DNA from: Streptomyces mutabilis
GTDB lineage: Bacteria; Actinomycetota; Actinomycetes; Streptomycetales; Streptomycetaceae
Length of the DNA: 64,000 nt
Reading direction: 5' to 3'
Assembly: GCF_014649815.1 (NCBI RefSeq)
Contig: NZ_BMTT01000006.1
Span: 285,206 to 349,205, forward strand
Shown here: in pieces, positions 58,392 through 64,000 of the stretch
Numbering within the stretch: position 1 is the stretch's first letter
Layout: every line of letters starts with the position of its first letter
Made by a program: the position numbers and the translations under genes
Notes under the pieces: model-generated
Databases searched by the model: none
What the model saw: the letters and a program-made list of their open reading frames with translations, nothing else
Told to the model about the DNA's origin: nothing

Positions 58392-59516
58392 GTGAGCAGC
58401 ACCCAGCAATCCCGCACCGGCGCCACCCTCGACGTCGACCACAGCGACACCGCCTACCGGGCATGGCTGAAAGAAGCCGTGCGCAAGGTCCAGGCCGACA
58501 ACAACCGCTCGGCCGACACCCACCTGCTCCTCTTCCCGCTGCCCGAACACTGGGGCATCGACCTGTACCTGAAGGACGAGTCGACGCACCCCACCGGCAG
58601 CCTCAAACACCGGCTCGCCCGCTCACTCTTCCTCTACGGCCTGTGCAACGGCTGGATCAGGCCGGACCGGCCCGTGATCGAGGCGTCCAGCGGCTCCACG
58701 GCCGTCTCCGAGGCGTACTTCGCGAAGCTGATCGGCGTGCCCTTCATCGCCGTCATGCCGCGCACGACCAGTGCGGAGAAGATCCGCCTGATCGAATTCC
58801 ACGGCGGACAGTGCCACTTCGTGGACGACTCCCGCCGGATGTACGAGGAGTCCGCACGCCTCGCTGCCGAGACCGGCGGCCACTACATGGACCAGTTCAC
58901 CTACGCCGAACGTGCCACGGACTGGCGGGGGAACAACAACATCGCCGAGTCGATCTTCCGCCAGCTGCGGCTGGAACGGTTCCCCGAGCCGGCGTGGATC
59001 GTCGCCACGGCCGGCACCGGCGGCACCTCGGCGACCCTCGCGCGCTACGTGCACTACATGCAGTACGACACGCGCGTCTGCGTGGCCGACCCGGAGAACT
59101 CCTGCTTCTTCGAGGGCTGGACCACCGGCGATCCGGACGTCACCTGCGACTGCGGCTCCCGGATCGAGGGCATCGGCCGGCCCCGTATGGAACCGAGCTT
59201 CGTACCCGGCGCGATCGACCGCATGATGAAGGTGCCGGACGCCGCGAGCGTCGCCGCCGTCCGGGCCCTGGAGCGGGCCATCGGCCGCAAGGCGGGCGGC
59301 TCCACGGGCACCGGGCTGTGGAGCGCGCTGAAGATCGTCGCCGAGATGGTGGCCGAGGGGCGGCAGGGCAGCGTGGTGACGCTGCTGTGCGACCCGGGGG
59401 ACCGGTACCTCGACAAGTACTACTCGGACGCCTGGCTCGCCGAACAGGGTCTGGACATCGAGCCGTACACGACGGCGATCGAGTCCCTGCTCCGGACGGG
59501 AGCCTGGACCGGCTGA
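58392..59516 (+). CDS. cysteine synthase-family PLP enzyme (cysteine desulfhydrase-like)
   Basis: 374 residues of fold-type II PLP enzyme. [15 protein letters not shown] holds the Schiff-base Lys (about residue 75), [20 protein letters not shown] the asparagine-loop equivalent, and [14 protein letters not shown] the phosphate loop. The length, [12 protein letters not shown] and [13 protein letters not shown] segments match the actinobacterial Cds1-type group, linked in mycobacteria to L-cysteine breakdown to sulfide, pyruvate and ammonia. True cysteine synthase activity cannot be excluded. GTG 58392; the palindromic promoter lies 45-65 bp upstream. Confidence 0.85.
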   Translation: MSSTQQSRTGATLDVDHSDTAYRAWLKEAVRKVQADNNRSADTHLLLFPLPEHWGIDLYLKDESTHPTGSLKHRLARSLFLYGLCNGWIRPDRPVIEASSGSTAVSEAYFAKLIGVPFIAVMPRTTSAEKIRLIEFHGGQCHFVDDSRRMYEESARLAAETGGHYMDQFTYAERATDWRGNNNIAESIFRQLRLERFPEPAWIVATAGTGGTSATLARYVHYMQYDTRVCVADPENSCFFEGWTTGDPDVTCDCGSRIEGIGRPRMEPSFVPGAIDRMMKVPDAASVAAVRALERAIGRKAGGSTGTGLWSALKIVAEMVAEGRQGSVVTLLCDPGDRYLDKYYSDAWLAEQGLDIEPYTTAIESLLRTGAWTG

Positions 59517-59536
59517 CGACGAGCGCGCCGGACCCG

Positions 59537-60010
59537 CTACGGGCGGGCGAGCCGCCGGTCCAGCGAGGTGACCGCGTCCCGGAAGGCCCGTCCGAGGCCG
59601 GGACGCGCGCGGTTGAGCACGAAGCGGAACAACGCCGTTCCGTCCGCCGCGAACGTCCACTGCACGCGCGTGCCGTTCCCGGCGGGCGTCAGCCGCCATT
59701 CCTCGACCACGGCACGGGCGCCGGGCGCGTTGGTGACGTCGACGCGGTACGCGTACACCTCGGGCCGCCGGGCCGTCAGCACCGTCTCCACGAAGCGCGT
59801 ACCGCCCCTGAGCCGGATCTCGCGCCCCGCTCCCGCACCGATGGGCCGGGCGAACGTCACCGCCGAGAACCAGGCGGTCCAGCCCGGTACGTCCTCCGCC
59901 AGCGCACGGAAGACCCGGTCCGGGGCAGCGGAGATCTCCCGTGCGAAGACCAGGCGTACCGGCGCGCTCTCGACGAAGCCGGCCCCCACCGGACGCAGTC
60001 GGTGAACCAT
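59537..60010 (-). CDS. SRPBCC (START-like) family protein
   Basis: 157 residues forming a helix-grip fold: FAREISAAPDRVFRALAEDV and PGWTAWFSAVTFARPIGAGA at the start, VETVLTARRPEVYAYRVDVT in the sheet and ALFRFVLNRARPGLGRAFRD in the long C-terminal helix. The cavity binds a hydrophobic ligand; function unknown, possibly polyketide- or lipid-related. Convergent with the cds1-like gene. Confidence 0.85.
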   Translation of the reverse strand: MVHRLRPVGAGFVESAPVRLVFAREISAAPDRVFRALAEDVPGWTAWFSAVTFARPIGAGAGREIRLRGGTRFVETVLTARRPEVYAYRVDVTNAPGARAVVEEWRLTPAGNGTRVQWTFAADGTALFRFVLNRARPGLGRAFRDAVTSLDRRLARP

Positions 60011-60153
60011 GGACGCAGCAACCCCCTCGGGTGACGCCGCGAACGCGGGCGGTCGCGCGGGTGGGCGCCACGATAGCCGGGGGCGCGCCGGGTGTCAGCG
60101 GCGCCACCGGGCGCGGGCACGGGCGAGCCGGGATCAGAAGTGGGGCCCGCGAG

Positions 60154-60178
60154 CGGGCGGGAGTGTTCTTCCTGCCCG
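60154..60178 (-). terminator. hairpin downstream of the DeoR gene
   Basis: CGGGCGGGA (60154-60162) pairs with TCCTGCCCG (60170-60178) with one wobble and a 7-nt loop, about 57 bp past the DeoR stop on the minus strand. It may end that transcript; no U-tract. Confidence 0.45.
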
Positions 60179-60234
60179 CCGAGCGGGGCCGGGCGGGCAC
60201 GGACGATCCGGGGCCGTCGGCACGCCGCCAGGGG

Positions 60235-61062
60235 TCAGTCGGCCGCGGCCGGCTCCGCCTCGCCCGCCACCACCAGCCCCAGATGCTCCGGGATCTCCGC
60301 GCGGGCGTCCGCCGGCAGCCCCGCGTCGGTCACCAGCGTGTCCACCTGCTCCAGCGTCGCGAAGGAACTCAGGCCCACGACACCCCATTTGGTGTGGTCG
60401 GCGACCACCACGACACGCCGTGCGGACTGCACCAGCCGCCGGTTGGTCTCCGCCTCCGCGAGGTTCGGCGTCGACAGGCCGGCCTCGGCCGATATCCCGT
60501 GCACGCCGAGGAACAGCACGTCGAAGTGGAGCGTCGCGATCGCCTGGTCGGCGACCGGGCCCACCAGCGAATCGGACGGGGTGCGCACACCGCCGGTGAG
60601 CACCACCGTGGCCGCACCCTGCCGCGCCCCCGAGGTGCGCTGCGCCACGTGGAACACGTCGGCCACCCGCACCGAGTTGGTGACCACCGTCAGGTCCGGC
60701 ACGTCCACCAGCCGGTGCGCCAGCGCGTACGTCGTCGTACCGCCCGACAGCGCGATCGCCGCACCCGGCGCGACCAGTTCCGCCGCCACCCGCGCGATGT
60801 CCTCCTTGGCGGTCGGCTCCAGACCCGACTTGGCCTCGAATCCCGGTTCGTGCGTGCTCGCCTCCACGACCGGGACCGCGCCGCCGTGCACCTTCTCCAG
60901 TACGCCCTGCCGGGCCAGCGCGTCGAGATCGCGGCGGACCGTCATGTCCGACACGCCGAGCTTGCGGGTCAGCTCGTTGACCCGGACCCCGCCCCGGCGG
61001 CGCACCTCGTCCAGGATCAGGGCGCGCCGCTGTTCCGCGAGGAGGTTCGGATTCTCACTCAC
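60235..61062 (-). CDS. DeoR family transcriptional regulator
   Basis: 275 residues. The N-terminal helix-turn-helix is VRVNELTRKLGVSDMTVRRD, then LDALARQGVLEKVHGGAVPV. The DeoRC sensor has GAAIALSGGTTTYALAHRLV, LTVVTNSVRVADVF and VVLTGGVRTPSDSLVGPVAD. It is distinct from the one at 47766. No sugar-phosphate operon is next to it, so its targets lie elsewhere. GTG or ATG starts upstream were not needed; ATG 61062 is used. Confidence 0.92.
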   Translation of the reverse strand: MSENPNLLAEQRRALILDEVRRRGGVRVNELTRKLGVSDMTVRRDLDALARQGVLEKVHGGAVPVVEASTHEPGFEAKSGLEPTAKEDIARVAAELVAPGAAIALSGGTTTYALAHRLVDVPDLTVVTNSVRVADVFHVAQRTSGARQGAATVVLTGGVRTPSDSLVGPVADQAIATLHFDVLFLGVHGISAEAGLSTPNLAEAETNRRLVQSARRVVVVADHTKWGVVGLSSFATLEQVDTLVTDAGLPADARAEIPEHLGLVVAGEAEPAAAD

Positions 61063-61347
61063 GTACGCTCCGGTCCTTTCGCCGCGAAACCGCCCGACAC
61101 GCCCGGCGCACCCGCCCCGAACGGGAACTCCCGGGCTCCGGTGCGCGGACGTCCCATCCTCGCACGGCCCGGCACGCGCCGCGCCACCGCCTGCGCGCCG
61201 CGCACACGCCGACTGTGTCCCGTCCCGGCTTCACCCGTCACAGTTCGGGGAGATTCGGTGCCGAGGGGTGTACGGCGCCCGCCGAGCGGAGATCCTTGTG
61301 CCCGCACGTACACAGCCGACGGCGCGTTCACCGGGGGAGCACGGACA
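61063..61347. other. intergenic region between the DeoR gene and the membrane hydrolase gene
   Basis: The region should hold both divergent promoters. I found no strong -35/-10 pair and no clear palindrome. The frame of the downstream gene is open through it, but the translated sequence has no family likeness and the ribosome site GGGGGAG sits just before GTG 61348. Confidence 0.35.
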
Positions 61348-63762
61348 GTGGAGCAGGCACAGGAACGGGTCGGGACGGGCGGGCGGGAAGCCCCGGGACC
61401 GCGTGACGGGGAAGACGGGAGAAGCGGCACCGCCCTGGAGCTCCTGGTCCACGGAGTGGGCGGCACGACGCCCGCCGAGATGCTGGACGACCCACGGACC
61501 GTGCGGGTCACCGGCGACCACATCGCGGCAGTGTTCCGGCGCACCGAGGACGCCGACGCGGAGTCACGTCCCGAGGACTACCGGGGCCGGCCGGTGCCCG
61601 AGGCCTACGTCTGGTGCAACCTCACCTCCGGTAACGGCACCCGCGCCCTGTGGCTGCTGCTCCTGCCGTTCATGGTGGTCAACCTCGCCCATTGGATGCG
61701 GCCCACGGCGCAGGGCCGGACCCGGACGGTCCGTCTCTACGGGCTGTTGGTGCGGCTGGCGGGACTGACCCTGACGGTGCTGCTGGTCGCCGGGGCCTGC
61801 GAGGTCGCCCTCGACCTCGTGGCCTGGCAGTGCGCGGGCACGCGCGCGTGTGCCGAGCGGCATTCCTGGCTGGGGTTCCTGTCGCCGGTGATGTCGGACG
61901 GCGGCTGGTGGAGCACGCCCGGCCGCAGGCTCGCCCTCGCCGCCGCGGTGCCCGCCGCGCTCACCGGCCTGCTGTGGTACCTGTCGCTGCGCACTTGGAG
62001 GGCTTACGAGTCCCAGCAGCCGATGGACCGCGACACCGGCTCGGGCACCGCTGCCGAGACCGATCCCGAGTCCGGCCTCGGGGAGGAAGCCCGCACCGCC
62101 CTCAACCGGCCCGGGTTCTGGTACGGGCGCCGACTCGTGGCGCGGCTGCGCGCCGCCCACACCGCCGCCGCCCTCCTGACGGTGGCCGCGGCGGTCGGCG
62201 CACCGGCGGCCCGCTTCGACCGCAGAGCGGGCGGCCCCGCGCTGCTCGACACGCTGGGCTGGCTTCTGATGACCGCACTGGTCGCGGGGGCGGGCGCGGT
62301 GGTCACGGTGGTCTGCCGCCGGGGCCGCAGCGAGCGGCGCCTCGACCGGGAACTCGACGAGCGCCTCGTACGGCTCCTGCCCCTGGCGGCCCTCATCCTG
62401 TTCGTCCTGGCCCTGCTGTACGGCGGCTGGGCCCGTCCGGGTTGGTCGTCGGCCGGACGGCTGCCCGGGGACATGACCTTCGGCGGCATCACCCTGCTCC
62501 AGGGCCTGCTGGTCATCGCGCTCGCCGTGGTCGCCCACGTGCTCCACCGCAGCCGCCCCGACGCCCGAGCCGCGATCCGCGGCCTCGGCGGGCCGGCCGT
62601 CGCCATGCTGGCCTGCGCGCTGGGCGGGGTGATGTCCGGCGGCGTCGCCCAGCGCGTATCGGACTGGCTGGACGGGACCGGCACCTCCATCGACGGGCCG
62701 CCGGTCCTGCTGACCTGGCAGGCGTCCGTCATCCCGCCGCTGCTCGTCGTCGTCCTGCTGCTCTGTGCCGCGCTCGCCCGGCACACCTGGCGTCTCGCCC
62801 GCTCCGAACGGGCCGACATCGAGGGCGACCACCCCGGCGAGGCCGGGGACCCCGGGCGCACCCGCCGCATCGCGCTCACCCGCGCCCTTGCCACCCTCAC
62901 CGACCGGGCACCCGTCCTCGTGGCCATCGTCTCCGCGACCACGCTGCTGCTCGGCGCCGGGGCCCTGGTGGGCGCCCTGACGACCGACCGGGTGCCCGCC
63001 GACGTGGCGCGGGGGACGTACGCCGTCGTGCACGGTGCCGCCCAGATCGCGCAGGCACTGGGCTCCTGGCTCATCGGCCTCGGCTTCATACTGTTCGTCA
63101 CCTGGGGCAGGCGCGCCTACAAGGACGCCTCCGCGCGGCGCACCATCGGGATCCTGTGGGACGTCGGCACCTTCTGGCCGCGCGCCGCACACCCCTTCGC
63201 GCCGCCCTGCTACGCGGAGCGCGCGGTGCCCGACCTGACCTGGCGGATGGCGACCTGGACCCGGGCCACCGGCGGACGGCTGGTCATCTCCGGGCACTCG
63301 CAGGGCAGCGTGCTGGCCGCCTCGGCGGCCTGGCAACTGGAGCCGTCCGACCGCAAACGGGTCGCCCTGCTCACCTACGGCTCCCCCCTGGAGCGCCTGT
63401 ACGGCCGCTGGTTCCCGGCCCACTTCGGACCGGCGGCGCTCGGATCCCTGCACGAGGAGGTCGACTGCTGGCGCAACCTGTACCGGCGCACCGACCCCAT
63501 CGGCGGTCCGATGCGGCTGCCCGGAGACTCGGGCCCCGCGGTGGACCGCCCACCCCTCAAGGACCCGCTGACGTACGGCCGCACCGAACTTCACCCGCTG
63601 CCCGCGCCGATCCTCGGCCACTCCGACTACCAGGCCGACCCGGCCTTCGCCGAGGAACGGCAGCGGCTGCTCGCCCGCCTGCGCCCTGAGGTGCCGGCGC
63701 CCCGCCACACCGGCCATCACCCCTCCGTCCCGTCGGCGGACGGCGGGACGGGGGACTGCTAG
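61348..63762 (+). CDS. multi-spanning membrane protein with a split alpha/beta-hydrolase core
   Basis: 804 residues. Residues about 31-45 read LELLVHGVGGTTPAEML, the first strand and oxyanion His-Gly of an alpha/beta hydrolase. Then come about 11 hydrophobic segments between residues 95 and 590 (for example ALWLLLLPFMVVNLAHWM, LLLVAGACEVALDLVAW, ASVIPPLLVVVLLLCAAL). The C-terminal soluble part brings the nucleophile elbow VISGHSQGSVLAASAAW (Ser651), TDPIGGP (Asp716) and LGHSDYQAD (His758), a plausible Ser-Asp-His triad. The membrane block thus appears inserted between strand 1 and the rest of the fold. I know uncharacterised actinobacterial proteins of this style but no function; an esterase or lipase acting at the membrane is the best guess. 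GTG 61348. Confidence 0.75.
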   Translation: MEQAQERVGTGGREAPGPRDGEDGRSGTALELLVHGVGGTTPAEMLDDPRTVRVTGDHIAAVFRRTEDADAESRPEDYRGRPVPEAYVWCNLTSGNGTRALWLLLLPFMVVNLAHWMRPTAQGRTRTVRLYGLLVRLAGLTLTVLLVAGACEVALDLVAWQCAGTRACAERHSWLGFLSPVMSDGGWWSTPGRRLALAAAVPAALTGLLWYLSLRTWRAYESQQPMDRDTGSGTAAETDPESGLGEEARTALNRPGFWYGRRLVARLRAAHTAAALLTVAAAVGAPAARFDRRAGGPALLDTLGWLLMTALVAGAGAVVTVVCRRGRSERRLDRELDERLVRLLPLAALILFVLALLYGGWARPGWSSAGRLPGDMTFGGITLLQGLLVIALAVVAHVLHRSRPDARAAIRGLGGPAVAMLACALGGVMSGGVAQRVSDWLDGTGTSIDGPPVLLTWQASVIPPLLVVVLLLCAALARHTWRLARSERADIEGDHPGEAGDPGRTRRIALTRALATLTDRAPVLVAIVSATTLLLGAGALVGALTTDRVPADVARGTYAVVHGAAQIAQALGSWLIGLGFILFVTWGRRAYKDASARRTIGILWDVGTFWPRAAHPFAPPCYAERAVPDLTWRMATWTRATGGRLVISGHSQGSVLAASAAWQLEPSDRKRVALLTYGSPLERLYGRWFPAHFGPAALGSLHEEVDCWRNLYRRTDPIGGPMRLPGDSGPAVDRPPLKDPLTYGRTELHPLPAPILGHSDYQADPAFAEERQRLLARLRPEVPAPRHTGHHPSVPSADGGTGDC

Positions 63763-63763
63763 C

Positions 63764-63932
63764 GCCTGTCCGACGATTCCCGTCTGCCTCGCGACGCCAT
63801 GCACGCACTGGCGCCGCACCGGGCGCAGAGCCAAGTACATCCAGTACGACGCTCTACGCCCGGCACGCCGAGAGCACGCACCTGACGACCCGAGGCCGCC
63901 CTCCTTGCGACGGCGGGAATTGTCAGACAGGC
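63764..63932. mobile_element. 169-bp MITE-like element or IS remnant with 19-bp inverted repeats
   Basis: GCCTGTCCGACGATTCCCG (63764-63782) and CGGGAATTGTCAGACAGGC (63914-63932) are inverted copies with 17 of 19 positions matching. The interior carries no gene I can recognise. It begins 2 bp after the stop codon of the hydrolase gene. CTA is found just outside both ends (63759-63761 and 63934-63936), not quite flush with the repeats, and could be a target duplication. GCCTGTC-type ends are common in Streptomyces insertion sequences. Confidence 0.55.
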
Positions 63933-64000
63933 CCTAATACTCCAGTTAGAAATCGTTGCCTGAGCTGGTTCTTCTTCGGTAGTGGCAGTGGCGGGCGGTC
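63933..64000. other. window edge; possible continuation of insertion-sequence DNA
   Basis: Lower GC than its surroundings (CTAATACTCCAGTTAGAAAT). No ORF can be supported in 68 bp. It may be the end of another mobile element, which cannot be decided here. Confidence 0.25.

Noticed and set aside
1-64000. tRNA, rRNA, CRISPR array, plasmid origin, prophage or biosynthetic gene cluster
   Set aside because: No cloverleaf-like sequence in the gaps, no spaced direct repeats, no phage structural or integrase genes, and no PKS, NRPS or terpene cyclase genes were seen.

Overview
The window is high-GC actinobacterial chromosome, almost certainly Streptomyces. The evidence is strong GC bias at third codon positions, frequent GTG starts, many GTGA/ATGA stop-start overlaps, lineage-typical families (DUF6421, DUF6332, DUF4865, ROK and LacI regulators, mycothiol-dependent isomerase family, MsiK-style sugar ABC operons without their own ATPase) and secreted proteins with actinobacterial signal peptides. 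I see no rRNA, tRNA, CRISPR array or intact transposase. Product names come from reading translated sequence and motifs, not from a database search.

Layout. 1-10.4 kb holds housekeeping-type genes: a partial VOC protein, GNAT acetyltransferase, glycerophosphodiesterase, a translationally coupled trio (DUF6421, SDR, threonine-aldolase-like enzyme), a decayed TetR gene beside a leaderless transglutaminase-like gene, an acyltransferase, thioredoxin, flavin reductase and etfB-etfA closed by an 18-bp-stem terminator. 10.5-26 kb holds a CitE-like protein, a frame-broken gene, a LacI regulator divergent from a ROK sugar kinase with a GACAACGTTGTC operator between them, a kinase-NUDIX fusion, a frame-broken MBL hydrolase, an M20 dipeptidase, a geranylgeranyl-reductase-type flavoprotein, a broken two-component system, an MFS transporter and a ROK regulator.

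26-43 kb holds two sugar-use loci. The first has the ROK regulator, a GH1 glycosidase, two permeases, a lipoprotein binding protein and a divergent GH31 enzyme, which together look like import and digestion of a xylose-decorated glucoside. The second is a tightly overlapped operon of Gfo/Idh/MocA dehydrogenase, DUF6807 (PmoA-like), cupin, binding lipoprotein, two permeases and a DUF624-like protein, behind a LacI-type operator. Neither locus encodes an ABC ATPase, so both probably share an unlinked MsiK-like ATPase.

43-64 kb holds a secreted phospholipase A2, a PAP2 phosphatase, a divergent copper pair (CopA-type ATPase and a His-rich exported protein) with CsoR-like operators inside both promoters, a DeoR-SIS-aldolase locus, an rRNA-methyltransferase-like gene, an AlkB-like dioxygenase, another ROK regulator, a TetR/DUF4865/tautomerase group carrying a deleted phosphotriesterase, an ABC ATPase fragment, a cysteine-synthase-family enzyme, a DeoR regulator and an unusual membrane protein whose alpha/beta-hydrolase core is split by many membrane segments. 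The right edge has a 169-bp stretch bounded by 19-bp inverted repeats.

The window has many broken genes: remnants of TetR, Dps, phosphotriesterase and ABC ATPase genes, nonsense mutations in a kinase and a small monooxygenase-like gene, and single-base frameshifts in a response regulator and an MBL protein. Some single-base cases could be sequence errors; the deletions and truncations are not easily explained that way.
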